Position numbers and translations under genes: made by a program. Shown one piece after another: positions 17,123 to 25,499 of a stretch of 64,000 nucleotides of DNA. The stretch comes from an uncultured Eubacteriales bacterium (GTDB taxonomy: Bacteria; Bacillota; Clostridia; Oscillospirales; CAG-272): the NCBI GenBank assembly GCA_934486825.1, contig CAKSQF010000005.1:1-64000 (forward strand). The letters run 5' to 3'. The notes under the pieces were generated by a model. That model had not been told where the DNA came from. It saw only the letters and a program-made list of their open reading frames with translations, and ran no database searches. Position 1 is the stretch's first letter, and each line of letters starts with the position of its first letter.

Positions 17123-18805
17123 ATGAAAAAAACATTCGGATTTTTGTCACTTGTGCTTGCGGCGGCATGCAGTCTCGCGATTTTTGCCGGCTGTCCCGCA
17201 AAAGAGGACCCGAACGCGACCGCAACAACCGCTTCGACCGGGGAGACTCCCGCGCCCGATTTTACGGGTAAGCTTGACGGATATACGGTCGTATATCCCG
17301 GATTTTCGGCGGCAAGCATAAGGGACAATGCGACAAAGCTCGCGAAGCTTATCGGATGCGAGGCAAAAGCCGATAAGGGAGCCTCGGGCGATTATGCCGA
17401 CGACGGCGGACTTGAAATCCTTGTAGGCGACACAAACCGCCCCGAATCGGCGGCGGCAAAGGACGCGCTGACAGCCGCAGGCTCAAAAAGAGCATATAAT
17501 TACAGCGTGACGATCGCCGACAACAACAGAATCGTGATAGCCGGCGACAAGCCGGACGCTGTCGCGCAGGCGGTATCCGATCTTATCGAAAAATACATCG
17601 AAAAGCGTGACGACGGCATGTACATAACGCTCACCAAAGAGCAGGGGCTGTCCTACGGCTATGATCTGCCGATAATTACTGCGTCAAACGGCGTGCGTTT
17701 CCGGACCGAGCTTGTTTCACTGCTCTTCAAACCGAATCCCACACAGATCGGAAGCAGGGACAGAGGTACGCAGTACCCTGCCATTGTATTGCTTGAGCAT
17801 CAGCAGAGGGAAAGCGACAACGGCATAATGCTCGCCACAATGGAATATTTCAACACGAGCGGAGAAAACGGCTTCCGCATGCTCCGCTCCGCCGACGGCG
17901 GCGAGAGCTGGAAGCAGGTCGCCGTCGTCTCCGAGACAATCGACAAAACGCTCACACGTTATTGGGAGCCGCATCTGTTCGAGCTTCCCGTACAGGTTGG
18001 CGACATGCCCGCGGGAACCGTTCTGCTGTCGGGAACTACAATCGACGCGGCAGGTGACCTGAAATCGCATATAACGATCTGGAGGAGCTTCAACTGCGGC
18101 AAGAGTTGGGAGCAGTACAGCATAGTCGCAGAGGCGGGCGGTCTCGGCGAGGGACTGTGGGAGCCCTGCATAATATATGAAAACGGGATGCTCTACTGCT
18201 TCTATTCGGACGACTCCGACCCCGCACACGATCAGAAGCTGTCCTTCAGAAAATCGACCGACGGCGTAAACTGGGGAGAGCCGACCGACATCTGTGCGCT
18301 TGCCGAATTTCATTGGCGCCCCGGCATGGTCTCGGTCGCGAAAATGGGCAACGGCAAATACTTTTTGCCGTATGAACTTTGCAGTAACGAGCCGGGTGAC
18401 AACGGTGATGTCTTTTTCAGGATTGTTGACGATCTTGAGGGCGACTGGAAACCGGAAGAAAAGGGAACAATGCTCAGATCGGTGACGAAGGGCGGAGCCC
18501 CGGTCATCGGCAGGGCGCCCTGGTGCGCATGGATTCCCGCGGGCGGTGAACGCGGAACGCTGGTCGTGAATGCGATCATCGGCTGTGAAAAATATCTTTA
18601 CGTCAGCTTCGACTACGGAGAAAGCTTTGAGGCAATCGAAAATCCGATTCCGTTTGACGGACCGACGGTTGCCGGATATTCTCCGTCCTTCTTCCCGATG
18701 TCCGACGGAAAGACCCTGCTTTATGCACAGACGGTTCCGTGGATGGGCGATCACAACAAACTTATGTTTGCGAGAATAAAGATTGAAGAATCACTTGATA
18801 AATGA
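17123..18805 (+). CDS. Lipoprotein with sialidase/GH93-like propeller (array member 4)
   Basis: The 560-residue lipoprotein has almost the same leader and N-terminal domain as member 3 but a clearly different propeller: SADGGESW, SFNCGKSW, STDGVNW and SFDYGESF boxes, GLWEPCIIYENG, and LPYE. Both candidate catalytic Glu residues are kept. The end QTVPWMGDHNKLMFARIKIEE resembles member 2 rather than member 3, so the N- and C-terminal halves have different closest relatives. No good ribosome binding site precedes its ATG, only 17 bases after the previous stop; translation may be coupled. Confidence 0.72.
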   Translation: MKKTFGFLSLVLAAACSLAIFAGCPAKEDPNATATTASTGETPAPDFTGKLDGYTVVYPGFSAASIRDNATKLAKLIGCEAKADKGASGDYADDGGLEILVGDTNRPESAAAKDALTAAGSKRAYNYSVTIADNNRIVIAGDKPDAVAQAVSDLIEKYIEKRDDGMYITLTKEQGLSYGYDLPIITASNGVRFRTELVSLLFKPNPTQIGSRDRGTQYPAIVLLEHQQRESDNGIMLATMEYFNTSGENGFRMLRSADGGESWKQVAVVSETIDKTLTRYWEPHLFELPVQVGDMPAGTVLLSGTTIDAAGDLKSHITIWRSFNCGKSWEQYSIVAEAGGLGEGLWEPCIIYENGMLYCFYSDDSDPAHDQKLSFRKSTDGVNWGEPTDICALAEFHWRPGMVSVAKMGNGKYFLPYELCSNEPGDNGDVFFRIVDDLEGDWKPEEKGTMLRSVTKGGAPVIGRAPWCAWIPAGGERGTLVVNAIIGCEKYLYVSFDYGESFEAIENPIPFDGPTVAGYSPSFFPMSDGKTLLYAQTVPWMGDHNKLMFARIKIEESLDK

Positions 18806-18842
18806 TAAAAATCCATTCAAAAATGATGAAAGAGAGAAAAAG

Positions 18843-20501
18843 ATGAAGAAAACAACAAAACTGACGGCAATGCTTCTTGCGGCGGCGTGTAGTCTTGTGA
18901 TATTTGCCGGCTGCCCCGGAAAAAAAGACCCGAACGCGACCACAACAGCCGCTTCGACAGGTGAGACTCCCGCGCCCGATTTTACGGGAAGACTTAGCGG
19001 GTATACGGTAGTCTATCCCGGATTTTCGGCGGCAAGCATAAGGGACAATGCGACAAAGCTCGCGAAGCTTATCGGATGCGAGGCGAAAGCCGATAAGGGA
19101 GCCTCGGGCGATTATGCCGACGACGGCGGACTTGAAATCCTTGTAGGCGACACAAACCGCCCCGAATCGGCGGCGGCAAAGGACGCGCTGACAGCCGCAG
19201 GCTCAAAGAGAGCGTATAATTACAGCGTGACGATCGCCGACAACAACAGAATCGTGATAGTCGGCGACAAGCCGGACGCTGTCGCGCAGGCATTGTCCGA
19301 CATTGCCGAAAAATACATTGAAAAGCGCGACGACGGAAGCCATCTGCTTCTTGCCAAGGGTCAGACGATCAGCGACGGCTACGATCTGCCGGTAATTACT
19401 GCGTCAAACGGCGTGCGTTTCAGAACAGAGCTTATTTCACAGATATACACACCCAGAAAGACGCCGGGCAAGGAAAAGGGATGTCAGTATCCGAAGGTTA
19501 TCGAGCTTCAGCACAACGGTGAATACAACGGCATGCTGATCGCAACCTACGAGTCGGACGACTCGGGATTTAGAGTGTCACGTTCCACCGACGGCGGTCA
19601 GACATGGAAGCCTGCAATGATGGCGGTCGAGAAAATGGACAGCTCGCTTACACAGCACTGGGAGCCGCATCTGTTCGAGCTTCCCTGTCAGGTGGGCGAC
19701 ATGCCCGAGGGAACAATCCTGCTGTCGGGTACGACGATCAGCAGGGATCTCAGCACAAAATCTCATGTAACCATCTGGAGAAGCTTCAATCAGGGCAGAA
19801 AATGGGAGCAGTACAGCATAGTCGCAGAGGCGGGCGGTCTCGGCGAGGGACTGTGGGAACCCTGCATACTTTACGAGAACGGATATCTCTACTGCTTCTA
19901 TTCGGACGACTCCGACCCCAAACACGATCAGAAGCTGGTCTATAAGAAATCGAAGGACGGCATAAGGTGGACCGATTTCACCGAGTGCGTCGCAATGGAC
20001 GATCCGATTTACCGTCCGGGCATGATCTCGGTCGTGAAGATGAACAACGGCAAATTCTTTGCGTCCTACGAGCTTCTTGACGGTCCCATGGCAGAGCCGC
20101 ACACCGACCGCATCTACTACAAGGTCGTAGACACTATTGACGGCGACTGGAACCCATCCGACCCCGGAAAACTGCTTGTGCCGAGGGGAGGAGAAAACTA
20201 TATCGGTTCGGCACCCTGGTGCGGATATCTCCCCGGCATCGGAGAAAACGGAATCGTGTTCGTGACCGCAAACAGGGGCGGCAACAAGTTTATTTACATA
20301 AGCTTTGACTACGGCGAGACATTTGAGGCGATCGAAAATCCGCTTCCCTATGTCGACAGGAACACAGGTTATTCGCCTTCTTTCTTCGCTTCCGCCGACG
20401 GAAAGACGCTCTTCTATGCGCAGACCGTGCCGGGAGAGAAAAAGCTGAACAAAATAATGTTCGCAAAAATAAGGATCGAAGAAGCGTTTGAACTCAAGTA
20501 A
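18843..20501 (+). CDS. Lipoprotein with sialidase/GH93-like propeller (array member 5)
   Basis: The 552-residue lipoprotein starts at MKKTTKLTAMLLAAAC with FAGC at the cleavage site. I reject an in-frame ATG at 18783, which overlaps the previous gene. In the N-terminal domain the 5' part matches member 4 (GGATTTTCGGCGGCAAGCAT) and the 3' part is identical to member 3 over 168 bases, a mosaic. The propeller has STDGGQTW, SFNQGRKW, SKDGIRW and SFDYGETF, with GLWEPC and ASYE, and its GPMAEPHTDRIYYK loop resembles member 2. A hairpin in the 103-base gap follows. Confidence 0.72.
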   Translation: MKKTTKLTAMLLAAACSLVIFAGCPGKKDPNATTTAASTGETPAPDFTGRLSGYTVVYPGFSAASIRDNATKLAKLIGCEAKADKGASGDYADDGGLEILVGDTNRPESAAAKDALTAAGSKRAYNYSVTIADNNRIVIVGDKPDAVAQALSDIAEKYIEKRDDGSHLLLAKGQTISDGYDLPVITASNGVRFRTELISQIYTPRKTPGKEKGCQYPKVIELQHNGEYNGMLIATYESDDSGFRVSRSTDGGQTWKPAMMAVEKMDSSLTQHWEPHLFELPCQVGDMPEGTILLSGTTISRDLSTKSHVTIWRSFNQGRKWEQYSIVAEAGGLGEGLWEPCILYENGYLYCFYSDDSDPKHDQKLVYKKSKDGIRWTDFTECVAMDDPIYRPGMISVVKMNNGKFFASYELLDGPMAEPHTDRIYYKVVDTIDGDWNPSDPGKLLVPRGGENYIGSAPWCGYLPGIGENGIVFVTANRGGNKFIYISFDYGETFEAIENPLPYVDRNTGYSPSFFASADGKTLFYAQTVPGEKKLNKIMFAKIRIEEAFELK

Positions 20502-20540
20502 TCGGGGACAAAAGACCAAAAATCGGTTTATGACCCGTTT

Positions 20541-20578
20541 TGTGCCTGTTTTCTTTGCCTGCAAGGAAGACAGGCACA
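20541..20578 (+). other. Stem-loop inside the array operon
   Basis: TGTGCCTGTTTTC (20541-20553) faces GAAGACAGGCACA (20566-20578). It lies in the only sizeable intergenic gap of the array and has no T run, so it is more likely an mRNA-processing or stability element, or a relic of an ancestral junction, than a terminator. Confidence 0.5.
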
Positions 20579-20604
20579 GCTCAAAGAAAGGAAATACCAT
20601 ACAA

Positions 20605-22275
20605 ATGAAAAAAACATTCAGATTTTTGTCACTTGTGCTTGCGGCGGCGTGCAGTCTCGCGATTTTTGCCGGATGCCCCGCAAAACAGGACCTGACCGCG
20701 ACCACAACAGCCGCTTCGACAGGTGAGACTCCCTCGTCCGATTTTACAGGCAAGCTTGACGGATATACGGTCGTATATCCCGGATTCGCGGCGGCAAGCG
20801 TAAGGGAAAACGCCGCAAAGCTCGCAAAGTTTATAGGATGCGAGGCAAAAGCCGACAAGGGAGCCTCCGGGGATCATCCCGACAACGGCGGACTTGAAAT
20901 CCTTGTAGGTGACACAAACCGCCCCGAATCGGCGGCGGCAAAGGACGCGCTGACAGCCGCAGGCTCAAAGAGAGCGTATAATTACAGCGTAACGATCGCC
21001 GACAACAACAGAATAGTGATCGTAGCCGACAAGCCGGACGCAATTACGCAGGCGGTGATCGCATTATGCGAAAGCTACATCGAAAAGCGTGACGACGGAA
21101 GCTATCTGCTTCTTGCCAAGGGTCAGACGATCAGCGACGGCTACGACTCGCAGATAATCACCGCATCGAACGGGGTTCGCTTCAAGCCCGAGATCATTTC
21201 GACCGTTTATCAGCCGAATCTGAATCTGGCAACATCCAAAGGCTCGCAGTACCCGACGATCATAGAGCTTCAGCACAACGGAAGCAATAACGGGATAATG
21301 CTCGCAAGTTTTGAGGTATTTGCAAAGGGCGCGAGCGGATTCAGAGTCTATCGGAGTTCCGACAAGGGCGCGACATGGAAGCCGCTTTCGACAGCTGTCG
21401 AAAAGCTTGATCCCACGCTGACAAAACACTGGGAGCCGCATCTGTTTGAGCTTCCCTGTCAGGTAGGCGACATGCCCGAGGGCACTATTTTGCTGTCGGG
21501 AACCACTATAAACAGCAGTAACGACAAAAAAACACATGTAACTATCTGGAGAAGCTTCAATCAGGGCAAGACATGGGAGCAGTATTCGGTCGTAGCCGAG
21601 GCGGGCGGTCTCAACGAGGGACTTTGGGAACCGTTCATCATGTACGAAAACGGTGCGCTCTACTGCTTCTATTCGGACGACTCGGATCCCGAACACGATC
21701 AGAAGCTTGTTTACAGAAAATCGACCGACGGCGTAAACTGGGGCGAACTTGTGGAAATCGCCGCATTTGAGGAATCCCACTGGCGTCCGGGCATGATCTC
21801 GATTGCAAAGATGGGCAACGGAAAGTATTTTATGCCTTACGAGGTCGGCAGCAGACAGGTTGAGGGCTATACCGACTACGATATATACTTCAAGATCGTC
21901 GATGATCTTGACGGCGACTGGCAGAAAGAAGATCACGGCACCAAGCTGACCTCTGTAACAAAAGGCGGCGCAAAGATAATCGGTTCGGCGCCATTCTGTG
22001 CATGGGCGCCTGCGGGCGGTGAGTGCGGAACTCTGTTTGTGACCGCGAACACGGGCGGGCAAAAGTACATTTATGTAAGCTTCGACTACGGCAAGAGCTT
22101 TGAGGCAATCGACAATCCGATCCCGTCCGAGAGATCGACAGGCTATTCTCCTTCCTTCTTCGTGCTGGATGACGGCAAGACCGTGCTGTACGGCAACACG
22201 ACAAACTGGGGCGACAGCTTCGGTCAGATCAAATTTGTAAGACTTGTTATTGAAGACCCGCTTAAAAACAGCTGA
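20605..22275 (+). CDS. Lipoprotein with sialidase/GH93-like propeller (array member 6)
   Basis: The 556-residue lipoprotein starts at 20605 with AAAGGAAA upstream; the longer frame from 20488 overlaps member 5. Leader and FAGC site are as in member 3. The N-terminal domain carries several changes (ENAAKLAKFIGC, DHPDNGG, ITQAVIALCES). The propeller is very close to member 3: SSDKGATW, SFNQGKTW, STDGVNW, SFDYGKSF, GLWEPFIMYENGALYCFYSD and MPYEVG, ending IEDPLKNS. Both conserved Glu are present. It looks like a recent duplicate of member 3 that has begun to diverge in the loop around EVEGYTDYDIYFK-type residues. Confidence 0.72.
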   Translation: MKKTFRFLSLVLAAACSLAIFAGCPAKQDLTATTTAASTGETPSSDFTGKLDGYTVVYPGFAAASVRENAAKLAKFIGCEAKADKGASGDHPDNGGLEILVGDTNRPESAAAKDALTAAGSKRAYNYSVTIADNNRIVIVADKPDAITQAVIALCESYIEKRDDGSYLLLAKGQTISDGYDSQIITASNGVRFKPEIISTVYQPNLNLATSKGSQYPTIIELQHNGSNNGIMLASFEVFAKGASGFRVYRSSDKGATWKPLSTAVEKLDPTLTKHWEPHLFELPCQVGDMPEGTILLSGTTINSSNDKKTHVTIWRSFNQGKTWEQYSVVAEAGGLNEGLWEPFIMYENGALYCFYSDDSDPEHDQKLVYRKSTDGVNWGELVEIAAFEESHWRPGMISIAKMGNGKYFMPYEVGSRQVEGYTDYDIYFKIVDDLDGDWQKEDHGTKLTSVTKGGAKIIGSAPFCAWAPAGGECGTLFVTANTGGQKYIYVSFDYGKSFEAIDNPIPSERSTGYSPSFFVLDDGKTVLYGNTTNWGDSFGQIKFVRLVIEDPLKNS

Positions 22276-22291
22276 AAAAGAAGGGCATAAA

Positions 22292-23941
22292 ATGAAAAAA
22301 ATATTCAGACTTCTGTCACTTGCCCTTGCGTCGGCGTGCGGCATTGCTATATTTGCCGGTTGTCCCGCAAAACAGGACCCGACCGCGACCACAACAGCCG
22401 CTTCGACCGGGGAAAATCCCGCACCCGGTTATACAGGAAGACTTAGCGGGTATACGGTCGTATATCCCGGCTTTTCTGCGGCAGGAATAAGGGAAAGTGC
22501 AACAAAGCTCGCAAAGCTTATCGGATGCGAGGCGAAAGCCGACAAGGGAGCCTCGGGCGACTTTGCCGACAACGGCGGTCTTGAAATCCTTGTAGGCGAC
22601 ACCGACCGTCCCGAGTCGGCAGCGGCAAAGGATGCGCTGACAGCCGCAGGTTCGAAGAGAGAGTATAATTACAGCGTGACGATCGCCGACAATGACAGAA
22701 TCGTGATAGTCGGCGACAAGCCGGACGCAATCATTCAGGCGGTAAACGCCGTCTGCGAAAGCTATCTTGAAAAGCGGGATAACGGCTGCTATCTGCTTCT
22801 TGACAAAGGACAGTCGATCGGCGACGGCTACGATTTCCGCATAATCACCGCATCGAACGGCGCACGCTTCAAATCCGAGATCGTTTCGACCGTTTATCAG
22901 CCGCCGGAAAATACGAAAAGTTCGTCCTATCCGACGATCATAGAGCTTCAGCACAGCGGCAACAAGAACGGGATAATGCTCGCAAGCTTTGAGTCGGACA
23001 ACTCCTGCTTCAGAGTCTATCGCAGTTCGGACAGGGGCGAGACATGGAAGCTTGTTTCGACAGTGATTGAAGGGCTTGATCCCACGATGACAAAACACTG
23101 GGAGCCGCACCTCTTCGAACTTCCCGTACAGGTGGGCGACATGCCCGCAGGCACGGTTCTGCTGTCGGGAACGACGATCACCAAGGACACCAAAACAAAA
23201 TCTCACGTAACCATCTGGAGAAGCTTCAATCAGGGCAAGTCATGGGAGCAGTATTCGGTCGTAGCCGAAGGCGGAGGCATAGGGTACGGCGTGTGGGAGC
23301 CGTTTATCATGTATGAAAACGATGCACTCTACTGCTTCTATTCGGACGATTCCGACCCCGAGCACGATCAGAAGCTTGTATACAAAAAATCGACCGACGG
23401 CGTAAACTGGGGCGAGCTTGTGGAAATCGCCGCTTTTGAGGAATATCACTGGCGTCCGGGCATGATTTCAATTGCGAAAATGGGCAATGGAAAGTATTTC
23501 ATGCCCTATGAGATATGCAGTAACGAGGTTGCGGGTGTCGGAAACGACATATATTTCAAGATTGTCGATGATCTTGACGGCGACTGGCAGAAAGAGGATC
23601 ACGGCACCAGACTGACCTCTGTCACAAAGGGCGGTGCCGCAAAGGTCGGCTCTGCTCCCTTCTGTACATGGACGCCCGCGGGCGGTGAGTGCGGAACTCT
23701 TATCGTTGTTGCGAGAGTCGGCAGTGAGAGGTACATATACGTAAGCTTTGACTACGGCAAATCCTTTGAGGCAATCGACAACCCGATTCCCTATTCGGGC
23801 GATAAAACGGGTCGTTCGCCTACGCTCTTTGCGCTTGACGACGGCACCGTGCTTTACGGCAACACGGCAAACTGGGGTGACGGCTTCGGGCAGATCAAAT
23901 TTGCAAGGATTGTCATCGAAGATCCGCTTAAAAACAACTGA
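22292..23941 (+). CDS. Lipoprotein with sialidase/GH93-like propeller (array member 7)
   Basis: The 549-residue lipoprotein starts at MKKIFRLLSLALASACGIAI with FAGC; AGAAGGG precedes the ATG. The N-terminal domain is recognisable but more diverged (GFSAAGIRESATKLAKLIGC, DTDRPES). The propeller has SSDRGETW, SFNQGKSW, STDGVNW and SFDYGKSF boxes, a GVWEPF block and MPYEIC, with both conserved Glu. It ends NTANWGDGFGQIKFARIVIE, grouping with members 3 and 6. The next gene starts within a few bases of its stop codon. Confidence 0.72.
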   Translation: MKKIFRLLSLALASACGIAIFAGCPAKQDPTATTTAASTGENPAPGYTGRLSGYTVVYPGFSAAGIRESATKLAKLIGCEAKADKGASGDFADNGGLEILVGDTDRPESAAAKDALTAAGSKREYNYSVTIADNDRIVIVGDKPDAIIQAVNAVCESYLEKRDNGCYLLLDKGQSIGDGYDFRIITASNGARFKSEIVSTVYQPPENTKSSSYPTIIELQHSGNKNGIMLASFESDNSCFRVYRSSDRGETWKLVSTVIEGLDPTMTKHWEPHLFELPVQVGDMPAGTVLLSGTTITKDTKTKSHVTIWRSFNQGKSWEQYSVVAEGGGIGYGVWEPFIMYENDALYCFYSDDSDPEHDQKLVYKKSTDGVNWGELVEIAAFEEYHWRPGMISIAKMGNGKYFMPYEICSNEVAGVGNDIYFKIVDDLDGDWQKEDHGTRLTSVTKGGAAKVGSAPFCTWTPAGGECGTLIVVARVGSERYIYVSFDYGKSFEAIDNPIPYSGDKTGRSPTLFALDDGTVLYGNTANWGDGFGQIKFARIVIEDPLKNN

Positions 23942-23958
23942 TAATGGATGTGGCATGC

Positions 23959-25470
23959 ATGAAAAGACTTGTTTCAACGGTCTGTGCGGCGGCTGTTGTC
24001 TGCGCAGTTCTTGCCGGATGCGGCGGGAATGACATCGCTGACAGCAGTCGGCTGACCGGCGGCACAACGACCGCTTATGTAAGCACGGTTTCGGTGACCG
24101 TAACCGACAACAAAACTACGACTGCGGGACAGCCGTCAACGGCTGTCCCCGCAACGACAGTGACACCGATCACATCGGCACCCGTGACGAATCTGCCGAC
24201 ACAGACAGCCACAGCATCCCGCACGACGACGACACCGCAAGTCAGCACGGCTTTGCCGCCCGTGACAACGACAGGTTCGAAAGACACATCCGCACCGCCC
24301 GTGACAATGACACGTCCGAGCATCATCTCCGCGCCGCCTTCGACGACGGTTACCGAAATCGCGGGCGAGCCTGTAATTACTCCGAACGGAAGGGTCTGGC
24401 AGCCGCTTGTGAAGAGTACGGTCGCGGATGCACCCGAGAAGTCGTGGGACAAGGGTATCGGATGTCCGTCGGTGATAGTGCTTGAGCACAGCGGAAGTAA
24501 AAACGGACTTATCATCGCGGCGTACAGCGTGGCAGACAGCGGTCTTACAGGCGGCAGGACCTCTCTGCGCATCGCGCGCAGTTCGGACGGCGGGAACACC
24601 TTTGTGCTTGCCGCGAAGGTGTACGAAAGTCTTGACACAACGATCGAGGCATGCTGGAACCCGCATCTTTTTGAGCTTCCGACAAGGATCGGGGACATGC
24701 CCGAGGGTACGCTTCTGCTTGCGGGCGGATCGATAGACCCGGGGCAGAGAAGAAAATCGACGATTTCGGTCTGGCGAAGCTTTGACTGCGGCGAGAGCTG
24801 GGAGCAGTATTCGGTGGTAGCCGAAGGCGGAGGCATCGGAGACGGCGTATGGGAACCGTTTCTGTTCTGTGAAAACGGATACCTTTACTGCTTCTATTCG
24901 GATGATGCGACGGCAAAACATTCGCAGTCGCTGGTTTACAAAAAATCGACCGACGGTAAAAACTGGTCGGAACCGTACGACATGACGGCTCCCGACGATT
25001 ACGCATTGCGTCCGGGCATGATTTCGATTGCGAAAATGGGCAACGGGAAGTTCTTTTCCGTTTACGAGGTCGGAAGCGACAAGGGCGGCGGAGTGCCGGT
25101 CTATTACAAAATAACCGATTCGCCCGACAGCTGGGACAGTAAAAAACTCGGCAAAAAGCTGACAGCGAAAAACGGACAGACTTGCGGCTCCGCACCGTGG
25201 TGCGCATGGTCGCCGATCGGCGGTGAGTGCGGAACGCTTGTCGTCTCGGCAAAATACGGAACGGGCGACAACAGGCTTTTCGTGAGCTACGATTACGGCG
25301 AGACATTCGAGCTTGTTGAAAATCCGCTTAACTATCCGAACGAAAACGGTTACGGCTATTCGGCATCGCTTTTCTTCCCGTCGGACGGCAAAACGCTGTA
25401 TTATGCCAACACGACCGATAACGGTAAAGGAAAAGCAAGGATCGAATTTGCGAAAATAAGAATAAGCTGA
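23959..25470 (+). CDS. Lipoprotein with Thr-rich stalk and sialidase/GH93-like propeller (array member 8)
   Basis: The roughly 503-residue lipoprotein has a good lipobox (AVLAGC). It lacks the N-terminal domain of its neighbours; instead residues about 35-135 are a Thr/Pro/Val-rich stalk that could span the cell wall. The propeller has SSDGGNTF, SFDCGESW, STDGKNW and SYDYGETF, GVWEPFLF and SVYEVG, and both conserved Glu. The start is uncertain: ATG at 23944 adds five residues. It is closest to member 9 (PGMISIAKMGNGKF, GQTCGSAPWCAW, NRLFVSYDYG). Confidence 0.7.
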   Translation: MKRLVSTVCAAAVVCAVLAGCGGNDIADSSRLTGGTTTAYVSTVSVTVTDNKTTTAGQPSTAVPATTVTPITSAPVTNLPTQTATASRTTTTPQVSTALPPVTTTGSKDTSAPPVTMTRPSIISAPPSTTVTEIAGEPVITPNGRVWQPLVKSTVADAPEKSWDKGIGCPSVIVLEHSGSKNGLIIAAYSVADSGLTGGRTSLRIARSSDGGNTFVLAAKVYESLDTTIEACWNPHLFELPTRIGDMPEGTLLLAGGSIDPGQRRKSTISVWRSFDCGESWEQYSVVAEGGGIGDGVWEPFLFCENGYLYCFYSDDATAKHSQSLVYKKSTDGKNWSEPYDMTAPDDYALRPGMISIAKMGNGKFFSVYEVGSDKGGGVPVYYKITDSPDSWDSKKLGKKLTAKNGQTCGSAPWCAWSPIGGECGTLVVSAKYGTGDNRLFVSYDYGETFELVENPLNYPNENGYGYSASLFFPSDGKTLYYANTTDNGKGKARIEFAKIRIS

Positions 25471-25499
25471 GAGGTATCTCCGATATGAAAGGAAACCCT

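Noticed and set aside
15996..17228. Long minus-strand open frames under the propeller array
   Set aside because: They recur at homologous places in each paralogue, as expected of mirrored codon bias, and have no ribosome binding sites.
20488..20604. Longer N-terminus for array member 6 starting at 20488
   Set aside because: Overlaps the end of member 5, and the signal peptide begins only at 20605 with a good ribosome binding site.
24060..24370. Thr/Pro-rich repeats in member 8 as a possible tandem DNA repeat or CRISPR
   Set aside because: Codon-level low complexity in frame within a lipoprotein stalk; no regular repeat-spacer units.
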